From contig NZ_CP063656.1 in assembly GCF_015209725.1 (NCBI RefSeq), positions 434,001-498,000 of the forward strand: DNA of 64,000 nucleotides. The letters run 5' to 3'. The notes beneath the pieces are model-generated. The model was not told where the DNA came from, ran no database searches, and saw nothing but the letters and a program-made list of their open reading frames with translations. The DNA is from Lysobacter ciconiae. Lineage in GTDB: Bacteria; Pseudomonadota; Gammaproteobacteria; Xanthomonadales; Xanthomonadaceae. This document shows, one piece after another, positions 8,041-15,152 of this stretch (position 1 is the first letter of the stretch; every line of letters starts with the position of its first letter). A program made the translations under genes and the position numbers.

Positions 8041-9675
8041 ATGACCCAGTCCCTACGCATCGCAATGGCCCAGTTCGACTTCGCCGTCGGCGCGGTGGAT
8101 GAGAACGCCGACCTGATCGTGGAACTGATCGAGCAGGCGCGCGACGATCACGGCGCCGACCTGGTGCTCTTCCCCGAGCTGGCGATATCGGGCTACCCGC
8201 CCGAGGACCTGTTGATGCGGCCGGGTTTCCTGCGCGCTTGCGAGGCGGCGATCGGGCGGGTGGCCAAGGCCGCCACCGGCATCACGGTGGTCGTGGGCTG
8301 GCCGGAGTCGGCCGGGTCGGTGGTCTACAACGCCGCCAGCGTCCTGCGCGACGGCGTGATCGAGAAGACCTACCGCAAGCGCAAGCTGCCCAATTACGCG
8401 GTGTTTGATGAGCGCCGCTATTTCGTCGTCGACCCCGACGGCGGGGACTGCGTGTTTGAAGTCAAAGGCACCCGGCTGGGTTTGCTGGTGTGCGAGGACC
8501 TGTGGTTCCACGAGCCGATCGCTTCCACCGTGGCGGCCGGCGCGGAGCTGGTGCTGTCCATCAACGCCTCCCCGTTTGAGCACGACCAGCACGGCCGGCG
8601 CGACCAGTTGCTGGAGGACGCCTCGCGCGGCAGCGGCGTGCCGATCGCCTATGTCAATTGCGTGGGCGGCCAGGACTCGCTGGTGTTCGACGGCGCGTCC
8701 CTGGTCGCCGATGGCGATGGCTGCGTGCACCCGGCGGCGTCGGCCTTCACCGAGCAGTGGCTGGTGGTCGATTTCGAACCGGCCAGCAAGCGCTTCCACC
8801 CGGTGCTGTGGCAGCAGGACGGCGACGAGAGCCGCGATGCGCTGGCGTGGCGCGCGGTGGTATCCGGCACGCGTGACTATTGCCGCAAGAACGGCTTCCG
8901 CAACGCGTGGGTGGGCCTGTCGGGCGGACTGGATTCGGCGGTCGTGCTGGCCATCGCGGTGGACGCGCTGGGCGCCGACAACGTCACCGCGGTGCGCATG
9001 CCCTCGCGCTACACCGTCAGCCTGTCCAACGACCTGGCCGCCGAGCAATGCCAGGAGCAGGGCGTGCGGCTGCTCGACCTGCCCATCGAGCAACCGTTCC
9101 AGGGCTTCCTGGCCGCGCTGGAGACGGTATTCGAAGGCCAGGCGGTGGATACCACCGAGGAGAACCTGCAGTCGCGGATCCGCGGCGCGCTCCTGATGGC
9201 GCTGAGCAACAAGTTCGGCGGCCTGCTGCTGACCACCGGCAACAAGAGCGAATACGCGGTCGGCTATTCGACCATCTACGGCGACATGGCCGGCGGCTAC
9301 GCGCCGATCAAGGACCTCTACAAGAGCGAGGTCTTCGAGCTGGCGCGCTGGCGCAACACCGTCGGCGACCCGGTCGTCCCGGTCGGTGTGATCGCGCGAG
9401 CCCCGTCCGCGGAACTGCGCGCCGACCAGAAGGACGAGGATTCGCTGCCGCCCTACGACGTGCTCGACGCGCTACTGCGCCGCTGCATCGACCAGGAGCA
9501 GTCCCGCGATGAGATCGTCCGCGCCGGTTTCGATGCCGCGACGGTGGACCGCATCCTGCACCTGGTCCGCATCAGCGAGTGGAAGCGCCACCAGGCCGCG
9601 CCCGGCCCGAAAGTGTCGCGGCGCGCGTTTGGGCGGGAAAGGCGGTATCCGATCAGTAATGGGTTTCGGGATTAG
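8041..9675 (+). CDS. nadE: Glutamine-dependent NAD+ synthetase
   Basis: Cytoplasmic enzyme that amidates nicotinic acid adenine dinucleotide to NAD+, using ammonia released from glutamine. The 544-residue protein has two domains. The N-terminal nitrilase-type glutaminase has the Glu-Lys-Cys triad (LFPELAISGY with Glu46; YRKRKLPNY with Lys113 or Lys115; LLVCEDLWF with Cys151). The C-terminal synthetase has the ATP-binding P-loop SGGLDSA at 294-300 and GDMAGGYAPIKDLYKSEVFE. Length and motifs match the shorter bacterial two-domain class. GGACGAATCCC precedes the ATG. The gene appears monocistronic. Very secure. Confidence 0.96.
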   Translation: MTQSLRIAMAQFDFAVGAVDENADLIVELIEQARDDHGADLVLFPELAISGYPPEDLLMRPGFLRACEAAIGRVAKAATGITVVVGWPESAGSVVYNAASVLRDGVIEKTYRKRKLPNYAVFDERRYFVVDPDGGDCVFEVKGTRLGLLVCEDLWFHEPIASTVAAGAELVLSINASPFEHDQHGRRDQLLEDASRGSGVPIAYVNCVGGQDSLVFDGASLVADGDGCVHPAASAFTEQWLVVDFEPASKRFHPVLWQQDGDESRDALAWRAVVSGTRDYCRKNGFRNAWVGLSGGLDSAVVLAIAVDALGADNVTAVRMPSRYTVSLSNDLAAEQCQEQGVRLLDLPIEQPFQGFLAALETVFEGQAVDTTEENLQSRIRGALLMALSNKFGGLLLTTGNKSEYAVGYSTIYGDMAGGYAPIKDLYKSEVFELARWRNTVGDPVVPVGVIARAPSAELRADQKDEDSLPPYDVLDALLRRCIDQEQSRDEIVRAGFDAATVDRILHLVRISEWKRHQAAPGPKVSRRAFGRERRYPISNGFRD

Positions 9676-9729
9676 CTTTCGGACCCTCCAGTTAGATAGC
9701 GGTCAAGGCGACTGACGGCTTGCTTTCGT

Positions 9730-9741
9730 GAGAGCGCTCTC
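9730..9741. promoter_or_regulatory. Perfect 12-bp palindrome resembling a LacI-family operator
   Basis: GAGAGCGCTCTC lies in the 114-bp gap between the convergent nadE and exonuclease genes. The central AGCGCT flanked by symmetric bases is typical of LacI/GalR-family operators, which in xanthomonads often control carbohydrate genes. No such regulator or sugar gene is adjacent, and the site is not in an obvious promoter. It may be chance or an orphan remnant. Confidence 0.3.
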
Positions 9742-9789
9742 CCCGGGATAGCGTCACGTGAGATTGGGTACGGGCAGCCATCGGCTTGT

Positions 9790-10476
9790 TCATGGCCTCA
9801 TAAAATGTGCCGCAAGCAGCAACCCAATTACCCAATAGACCCAGTGGGGAATCATAGGCGCATCCCGCGGGTGCGGCGGACGAGACTCTGCGTGCCCATC
9901 AACGCGCTCGGACCAGTGACTGCGGCGCGGCGTCTCCACTGCGAAGTCGCCGCGCTGCAGGAGCTTATAGAGGTAAGTTCGGCTGCGATCCGTCTTCCCC
10001 GTTCGCTGCATGAGCGCCTGGCGCAAAGCATGGGCATCGGCGAGTGCCCCGTGGACATCCGATCGCTCAATCGCGAAGTGTGCACACACTGTGTCGAGTT
10101 TCTTGTTCGCCAAGGGAGCCCAGGGCCACTGGCGCTGTGTGCAGCGCCACCTCCGTCGCTCGATGCCGGAAATTACCTGCCCAATCATACGAATGTCGAA
10201 GCGGGCGTTGTGCGCGATCAGGGCACTGGCACGGTCCAGCATTGAGGTCAGAGCCGGAACATCAAACGCAAGTCCGCGAAGCGCTTCCACCGACATGCCA
10301 TGAACACGCTGGGCATGTGGATTCATTGGAACCGTCGGGCATGCAAGACCATGCCATTCCGCGATGGGCTCGCCGAAGCCCTTCGCGTCGAGCTCCACCA
10401 GGACCGCTGCGATACTTACCGGCTGGTCGGCGGCGCTCAAGCCTGTGGTCTCGCAATCTAAAAAACACACGATCAT
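9790..10476 (-). CDS. DEDDh 3'-5' exonuclease with C-terminal hydrophobic tail
   Basis: DnaQ-like exonuclease of 228 residues from ATG 10476; a longer in-frame reading to 10527 lacks support. The three exonuclease motifs are intact: FLDCETTGL (Asp7, Glu9), HNARFDIRMIG (Asp94) and HGALADAHALRQAL (His142, Asp147). That is a complete DEDDh active site, so the enzyme should cleave single-stranded DNA or RNA from the 3' end. The last 19 residues (WVYWVIGLLLAAHF, about 211-224) are hydrophobic and look like a tail anchor, unlike DnaQ or ExoX. The gene lies in a local dip in GC and is flanked by unrelated housekeeping operons, which suggests acquisition. Its role in repair or defence is unknown. Confidence 0.82.
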   Translation of the reverse strand: MIVCFLDCETTGLSAADQPVSIAAVLVELDAKGFGEPIAEWHGLACPTVPMNPHAQRVHGMSVEALRGLAFDVPALTSMLDRASALIAHNARFDIRMIGQVISGIERRRWRCTQRQWPWAPLANKKLDTVCAHFAIERSDVHGALADAHALRQALMQRTGKTDRSRTYLYKLLQRGDFAVETPRRSHWSERVDGHAESRPPHPRDAPMIPHWVYWVIGLLLAAHFMRP

Positions 10477-10789
10477 TGGTTCCAAAATGTAGCCCCTTGG
10501 ATTTACCGAACCCCGGCCTCCATTCACAGCGCCCCGAAAACCCGGAATTGAACCGCGATCACGCGATCAATGTCGTGCCGGCTAGGAATGTTTGGATTAA
10601 AGGGGGCTAATGCTCTCGATTTTCGCAACGCAACGGTACCCCGAATGGAACTCGGCCGGTCTACCCCGCGGAAGTTCCACGGCTGCTGACTACATAACTC
10701 TGAGTGGGGTTCAGTCGTGTGCCCAAGCTCTGAAGGCAAGTGCCTGGACGGAGGTGTATACTCTCCCCCAGTATCCGAGACGTCACGTC
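10477..10789. other. 313-bp low-GC intergenic region upstream of frmR
   Basis: A hand count gives about 57% GC over 10501-10680, lower than the neighbouring genes. No convincing gene is present. The frmR reading frame extends upstream to 10610, but only the segment from 10790 looks coding. The right end holds the FrmR operator and -10 box. Near 10541-10556 the minus strand reads CGGTTCAATTCCG, similar to a tRNA T-arm, without the rest of a tRNA. It may be a scar of past insertion; otherwise I see nothing in it. Confidence 0.5.
10757..10774 (+). promoter_or_regulatory. FrmR operator overlapping the -10 box of the frm operon
   Basis: ATACT (10758-10762) and AGTAT (10770-10774) form a perfect inverted repeat around the C-rich centre CTCCCCC (10763-10769). 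This matches the known operator architecture of the CsoR/RcnR/FrmR family, a G/C tract flanked by ATACT/AGTAT arms. TATACT (10757-10762) is also a good -10 box, so bound FrmR would block RNA polymerase. It lies 15 bp before the frmR start codon. No clear -35 is seen. Confidence 0.8.
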
Positions 10790-11065
10790 ATGCCGCACTC
10801 CCCCGAAGAAAAGAAACGTGTCCTGGCCAGGGTCCGCCGCGCGCGGGGACAGCTGGAGGCGCTGGAGCGTGCGCTGGAGGCGGGTGCGGACTGTGGGCCG
10901 GTACTGCAGCAGATCGCCGCGATCCGCGGTGCGGTCAATGGATTGATGTCGCAGGTGCTGGAAAGCCATCTGCGTGAGGAGCTGGGAAGCCCTGCTGAGG
11001 ATCCTTCACGCCGCCAGGCGGGCATCGACGATGCCGTGGCGCTGGTGCGCGCTTACCTGAAATGA
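10790..11065 (+). CDS. frmR: Formaldehyde-responsive repressor, CsoR/RcnR family
   Basis: All-helical DNA-binding repressor of 91 residues, the usual size for the family. It starts MPHSPEEKKRVLARV, and the helix RRARGQLEALERAL is typical. Pro2, Cys35 and His60 are all present. In studied FrmR proteins Pro2 and Cys35 are cross-linked by formaldehyde, which releases DNA, and His60 distinguishes FrmR-type from some metal-sensing relatives. The gene is first in the frmR-adhC-fghA operon, 13 bp before adhC, and follows its own operator. Expected role: derepression of glutathione-dependent formaldehyde oxidation when formaldehyde rises. A metal-sensing alternative is unlikely given the neighbours. 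Confidence 0.93.
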   Translation: MPHSPEEKKRVLARVRRARGQLEALERALEAGADCGPVLQQIAAIRGAVNGLMSQVLESHLREELGSPAEDPSRRQAGIDDAVALVRAYLK

Positions 11066-11078
11066 TTTGGAGAACGCC

Positions 11079-12188
11079 ATGAAATCACGTGCCGCCGTCG
11101 CTTTCGAAGCCGGAAAGCCCCTGCAGATCGTCGAGATCGATGTCGAGCCGCCGCGCAAGGGCGAGGTCCTGGTCAAGATCACCCACACCGCGCTGTGCCA
11201 CACCGACGCGTTCACCCTGTCGGGCGATGACCCCGAGGGCGTGTTTCCGGCCGTGCTCGGGCATGAGGGCGCGGGCATCGTGGTCGAGGTCGGCGAGGGC
11301 GTGACCAGCGTCAAGCCGGGCGATCACGTCATTCCGCTGTACACCGCCGAGTGCGGCGAGTGCCTGTTCTGCAAGAGCGGCAAGACCAACCTGTGCGTCG
11401 CCGTACGCGCGACCCAGGGCAAGGGCGTGATGCCCGACGGCACCACCCGCTTCTCCTACAACGGCGAGCCGATCTACCACTACATGGGCTGCTCGACCTT
11501 CAGCGAGTACACCGTCGTCGCCGAGGTCTCGCTGGCCAAGGTCAACCCGGATGCCAATCCCGAACACGTCTGCCTGCTCGGCTGCGGGGTCACCACCGGC
11601 ATCGGCGCGGTCCACAACACCGCCAAGGTGGCCGAGGGCGACAGCGTGGCGGTCTTCGGCCTGGGCGCGATCGGGCTGGCGGTCATCCAGGGCGCGGTGC
11701 AGGCCAAGGCCGGGCGGATCATCGCCATCGACACCAATGCCGAGAAGTTCGAGCTGGCCCGGCAGATGGGCGCGACCGACTGCGTGAACCCCAGGGACCA
11801 CGACAAGCCGATCCAGGAAGTCATCGTCGAGATGACCGGCTGGGGCGTGGACCACAGCTTCGAGTGCATCGGCAACGTCGACGTGATGCGCGCCGCACTG
11901 GAATGCGCGCATCGTGGCTGGGGCCAGTCGGTGATCATCGGCGTTGCCGGTGCGGGCAAGGAGATCAGCACGCGGCCGTTCCAGCTGGTGACCGGGCGCA
12001 AGTGGATGGGCACCGCGTTTGGCGGCGTCAAGGGCCGGACCCAGCTGCCGGGCATGGTCGAGGACGCGATGCGCGGGGATATCCAGCTGGCGCCGTTCGT
12101 AACCCACACCCTGCCGCTGGAGCGGATCAACGAGGCGTTCGAGCTGATGCACGCGGGCGAGTCGATCCGCACCGTGATCCATTACTGA
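11079..12188 (+). CDS. frmA: S-(hydroxymethyl)glutathione dehydrogenase / class III alcohol dehydrogenase
   Basis: Zinc- and NAD-dependent enzyme oxidising S-hydroxymethylglutathione, the spontaneous formaldehyde-glutathione adduct, to S-formylglutathione; the family also reduces S-nitrosoglutathione. The 369-residue protein carries the catalytic zinc ligands (TALCHTDAFTLSG with Cys40; LGHEGAG with His62) and the structural four-cysteine loop CGECLFCKSGKTNLC near 92-106. The Rossmann motif GLGAIGLAVIQG is in the C-terminal half. ATG 11079 has GGAGA upstream; the frame extends four codons further to a TTG that is not needed. It is the middle gene of the formaldehyde operon. Also called adhC. 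Confidence 0.97.
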   Translation: MKSRAAVAFEAGKPLQIVEIDVEPPRKGEVLVKITHTALCHTDAFTLSGDDPEGVFPAVLGHEGAGIVVEVGEGVTSVKPGDHVIPLYTAECGECLFCKSGKTNLCVAVRATQGKGVMPDGTTRFSYNGEPIYHYMGCSTFSEYTVVAEVSLAKVNPDANPEHVCLLGCGVTTGIGAVHNTAKVAEGDSVAVFGLGAIGLAVIQGAVQAKAGRIIAIDTNAEKFELARQMGATDCVNPRDHDKPIQEVIVEMTGWGVDHSFECIGNVDVMRAALECAHRGWGQSVIIGVAGAGKEISTRPFQLVTGRKWMGTAFGGVKGRTQLPGMVEDAMRGDIQLAPFVTHTLPLERINEAFELMHAGESIRTVIHY

Positions 12189-12242
12189 TGGTCAGCGATC
12201 GATCCCGGCTACGCCGGGCCATCCATCGTCGAGAGGTGAACA

Positions 12243-13073
12243 ATGAAACAGATTGAACAGCACGCCAGTTTTGGCGGCAGCCAGGAAGTCTGGCAGCACG
12301 CGTCCAGCACGCTGGGCGTTGACATGGACTTTGCGGTCTACCTTCCGCCGCAGGCCAGGCAGGGGCCGTGCCCGGTCCTGTACTGGCTGTCGGGCCTGAC
12401 CTGCAACGAGCAGAACTTCATCACCAAGGCGGGCGCGCAGGGATACGCGGCCAAGCACGGGGTGATCCTGGTGGCGCCCGACAGCAGCCCGCGCGGCGAA
12501 GGGGTCGCCGATGACGAGGCCTACGACCTGGGCCAGGGCGCGGGCTTCTACCTCAACGCGACCCGCGAGCCGTGGGCAAAGCACTACCGGATGTACGACT
12601 ACATCACCCAGGAGCTGCCGGCGCTGGTGGATGCGCATTTCCCGACCACCACCGCGCGTGGCATCAGCGGTCACTCGATGGGCGGCCACGGCGCGCTGGT
12701 GATCGCGCTGCGCAACCCGGGCATGTTCCGCAGCGTGTCGGCATTCTCGCCGGTGGTTGCGCCCAGCCAGGTGCCGTGGGGCGAGAAGGCGTTCGGTGCC
12801 TATCTTGGTGAGGATCACGACGAGTGGATGCAGTGGGACGCCACCGCGCTGGTCGCCAATGCCAGCGAGCGCCTGCCGCTGCTGGTCGACCAGGGCGATG
12901 CCGACAACTTCCTCGACGAGCAGTTGCGCCCGCAGCTTCTGCAGCAGGCCTGCGAGGCGGCCGGTCACCCGCTGACCCTGCGAATGCAGCCGGGCTATGA
13001 CCACAGCTACTACTTCATTGCCAGCTTCATCGGCGAGCACATCGCCCACCACGCCAAGGCGATGAAGGGCTGA
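12243..13073 (+). CDS. fghA: S-formylglutathione hydrolase
   Basis: Serine esterase that hydrolyses S-formylglutathione to formate and glutathione, completing formaldehyde detoxification. The 276-residue alpha/beta hydrolase has the nucleophile elbow GISGHSMGGHGAL with Ser145. An Asp near 221 (VDQGDADNFL) and a His near 254 (GYDHSYYF) complete the triad. YWLSGLTCNEQNFITKAG near the N-terminus is diagnostic of this family. GAGGTGAAC precedes the start. It lies 54 bp after adhC; the gap contains a small CCCGGC/GCCGGG hairpin (12204-12218) that could tune expression within the operon. Equivalent to frmB of enterobacteria. Confidence 0.95.
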   Translation: MKQIEQHASFGGSQEVWQHASSTLGVDMDFAVYLPPQARQGPCPVLYWLSGLTCNEQNFITKAGAQGYAAKHGVILVAPDSSPRGEGVADDEAYDLGQGAGFYLNATREPWAKHYRMYDYITQELPALVDAHFPTTTARGISGHSMGGHGALVIALRNPGMFRSVSAFSPVVAPSQVPWGEKAFGAYLGEDHDEWMQWDATALVANASERLPLLVDQGDADNFLDEQLRPQLLQQACEAAGHPLTLRMQPGYDHSYYFIASFIGEHIAHHAKAMKG

Positions 13074-13092
13074 TCACCGGGGATAGGGATGT

Positions 13093-13123
13093 CGCGCGGG
13101 GTGGCCTGAAGGCACTCCGCGCG
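13093..13123. terminator. Hairpin between convergent fghA and ATP-pyrophosphatase genes
   Basis: CGCGCGGGGTG (13093-13103) pairs with CACTCCGCGCG (13113-13123), an 11-bp stem with one G-T wobble and a nine-base loop, located 20 bp after the fghA stop codon. No T-run follows on either strand. It is a plausible bidirectional 3' end because the two genes face each other. Confidence 0.45.
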
Positions 13124-13136
13124 CGGCCCGGCTGGT

Positions 13137-13832
13137 TCAGGACGACACGGTCGTCTGGTCCGCTAGACGAAAGTCGGTAAACGCGAAACGTCCGTCGCGC
13201 AGCACGGTGTCCCCCCGCTGCAAATGAAGCGGCCGCCGGAACATCGGGCCATCTTCAACCAGGGTGTGGAACTCGCCGTTCTCGCCGCAGGGATCTGTCC
13301 CGGCGGGAAGGTCCGCCAGCAGTTCGGTGTCGAACAGGCAGCCGGCGAAGCGCGCATCCAGTTGCTGCGTATCCACGCAACACAGGTGGGTGCGCAGGCC
13401 ACCGTCGAGCATCTCGCGCGCCAGCATGGTGGTGTCGCTGCCGAACAACGGCGTGAGGATGCTCCAGCCGTGGCGGGCGCACATCGCCTCGCGCCATTCG
13501 CGTACGTCAGTGAGCAGGAGGTCGCCGAACGCGATGGTGTCGATGCCCGGCCAGCGATCGCGCGCCTGACCAAGACTGGCGGCAAAGGCGGCTTCGTAGG
13601 TGACGTTGTCGGAGCCGTGCGGAATCACCGATTCCAGCAGCGGCACGCCGGCCGCATCCGCCTGCGCGCGCAAAACGTCGCGGCGAATGCCGTGCATGGC
13701 CACCCGTTGGAAATCGCCGTTGAGGGTGGTCAGCAGGCCGACCACCTCGACGTGGTCGCGGCTACGCAGGTGATGCAGGGTCCAGGCGGCGTCCTTGCCG
13801 CCGCTCCACGCGAGCAGGATCCGGCGCGACAT
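13137..13832 (-). CDS. PP-loop ATP-pyrophosphatase, diphthine-ammonia ligase (Dph6) family
   Basis: A 231-residue protein with the adenine-nucleotide alpha-hydrolase fold. The N-terminal PP-loop LLAWSGGKDAAW (residues 6-17) binds ATP, and the C-terminal signature DPCGENGEFHTLV matches the Dph6/DUF71 family. In eukaryotes and archaea the family amidates diphthine on elongation factor 2, but bacteria have no diphthamide, so the bacterial substrate is unknown. A small gene of unknown function lies 7 bp upstream on the same strand and is probably in the same transcript. Fold and family assignment are strong; any specific reaction would be a guess. Confidence 0.85.
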   Translation of the reverse strand: MSRRILLAWSGGKDAAWTLHHLRSRDHVEVVGLLTTLNGDFQRVAMHGIRRDVLRAQADAAGVPLLESVIPHGSDNVTYEAAFAASLGQARDRWPGIDTIAFGDLLLTDVREWREAMCARHGWSILTPLFGSDTTMLAREMLDGGLRTHLCCVDTQQLDARFAGCLFDTELLADLPAGTDPCGENGEFHTLVEDGPMFRRPLHLQRGDTVLRDGRFAFTDFRLADQTTVSS

Positions 13833-13839
13833 CGGTCGC

Positions 13840-14184
13840 TCAGGCGGACTTGACGTCGCGCAGTTCCCACGCGCTGCCGGCGAGCAGGCGCAGGCGCTGC
13901 TTCAGGACGGTTCCCGGGATGTTGGTGGTCACCACCAGGTCGATGTGCAGGTCGTCCTGCGCACCTTCCACCGTCGCGTCCGGATCGGTCGCGGCGAGCG
14001 AACGGTCCACCTCGTCGGGTTCGTCCTGCTTGCGACGCCAGCGCTCGAACAGGCCGTCGCCGCGCAGCGCGGCCTGCAGTTCGGCGGCGAAGCCCTCGCC
14101 ACTCTGCGCGGTGAAGGACAGATCCGGGTCGGCGCCGCGTGCGCGCGCGCCGTCGGGGAGGGTGATGTAGTAGCGGGTGGCCAT
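13840..14184 (-). CDS. Conserved-looking small protein of unknown function
   Basis: A 114-residue protein starting MATRYYITLPDGARARG at 14184; a much longer upstream reading in the same frame lacks coding character. I do not recognise a domain. It has no signal peptide or membrane segment, is rich in charged residues, and has a hydrophobic C-terminal segment (DLHIDLVVTTNIPGTVLKQRLRL, about 78-100, split here for length) that could form strands. It sits 7 bp upstream of the Dph6-like ATPase gene, so the two are probably translated from one mRNA and may share a pathway. The start is chosen because it follows an open control region and gives a compact acidic/basic protein. Confidence 0.65.
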   Translation of the reverse strand: MATRYYITLPDGARARGADPDLSFTAQSGEGFAAELQAALRGDGLFERWRRKQDEPDEVDRSLAATDPDATVEGAQDDLHIDLVVTTNIPGTVLKQRLRLLAGSAWELRDVKSA

Positions 14185-14367
14185 GCGTAGTCCCTGGATG
14201 GAATGACGCCAGCTTACGGCCCACGCCATCGGGTCGCGGTGAACGCTGATCGGTCGCAGCGCTCGGGCTGGCGCGCGGCGGTGTCCGGATACATCAGCCG
14301 GGAGACGTATACGCATGAGCACGGTCAGCGCGTGCGTTCCGAATTGCGAGCTAGGGAGAAAGTGTTT

Positions 14368-15075
14368 ATGGCACGACGCGTGAGATCTTACCGGGCGCCC
14401 AACGTGGGGTTGCGGGTCCTGATGCCAGCGGTACTGGCGGCAACCCTGGCAGTGGCGGCACCGGCTGCGGCGATGGAGTCGCAGGCCGACTTCATGTTTG
14501 AGATGCTCGGCGCGATGACGTGTGAACCTCCGCCTCGGGAGTTTGATCTGGCCGAGTACCGACAGATGGTTTCCGACAATCCGGAGTTGCCATTGACCCG
14601 AGGCACGATGGAGGGCGGGATGAGCAGCAGCCTCGCCGGCGGCACTGCGTATGGTGACGATGGGCGGGGAAGCTACATGGTCGGCATGCAGGGCATCTTG
14701 CTGGACCACAGCGATGACGTGACGGCGTTGTGCGTGATCCTCGCCCACATCGGCCAGAAGGCGGCGGGTCCCGCCTCCGGGGCCATCTTCGGGGAGGAAA
14801 ATATCGAGGCGTCCAGCGATGGCGACTTTCTGGGTGTCTTCAAGTTGGTCACGACCGATGAGCGCGACCACTCGCGCACATATGCGACCGGCACCGTCAG
14901 CGGCGGCAGCCTGACACTCGACGAGCTGGAAAGGGACGTGGTGGCAGGCTCGCTGGTGCTCGAGGGCTCCTACACGCCCGTGGGCACCAAGAGCGTCATG
15001 CCCCTAAGTGTGAGCGTCGCGATTCCGCGTGCCGAGAATGTGCTTGAGCCTGTCTGGACGCTGGAGCGCAAGTAA
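14368..15075 (+). CDS. Exported protein of unknown function
   Basis: A 235-residue protein from ATG 14368, chosen because GGGAGAA lies eight bases upstream; an in-frame reading to 14203 has no ribosome site. The N-terminus is a long signal peptide: an Arg-rich start, then LMPAVLAATLAVAAPAAA, with likely cleavage after AAA near residue 37. The mature part is acidic, contains one Cys soon after the start (AMTCEPP) and a second in ALCVILAHIG. It ends in alternating segments that suggest beta strands. I recognise no domain. It lies alone, divergent from the small gene at 13840-14184 and upstream of the DUF885 peptidase. Periplasmic location is inferred. Confidence 0.6.
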   Translation: MARRVRSYRAPNVGLRVLMPAVLAATLAVAAPAAAMESQADFMFEMLGAMTCEPPPREFDLAEYRQMVSDNPELPLTRGTMEGGMSSSLAGGTAYGDDGRGSYMVGMQGILLDHSDDVTALCVILAHIGQKAAGPASGAIFGEENIEASSDGDFLGVFKLVTTDERDHSRTYATGTVSGGSLTLDELERDVVAGSLVLEGSYTPVGTKSVMPLSVSVAIPRAENVLEPVWTLERK

Positions 15076-15152
15076 GGGCGTCGAGTCCGTCGCGGCGGTG
15101 GCATTATCGGTTTCCCGGGAGCGGCGTCGCTCCCACGCCACCTGGAGTGCCC

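Noticed and set aside
10535..10560. A tRNA gene
   Set aside because: Only a T-arm-like string is present; acceptor, D and anticodon stems cannot be formed.
10610..10789. N-terminal extension of frmR
   Set aside because: The extension covers the operator and promoter and would destroy the conserved Pro2 start of FrmR.
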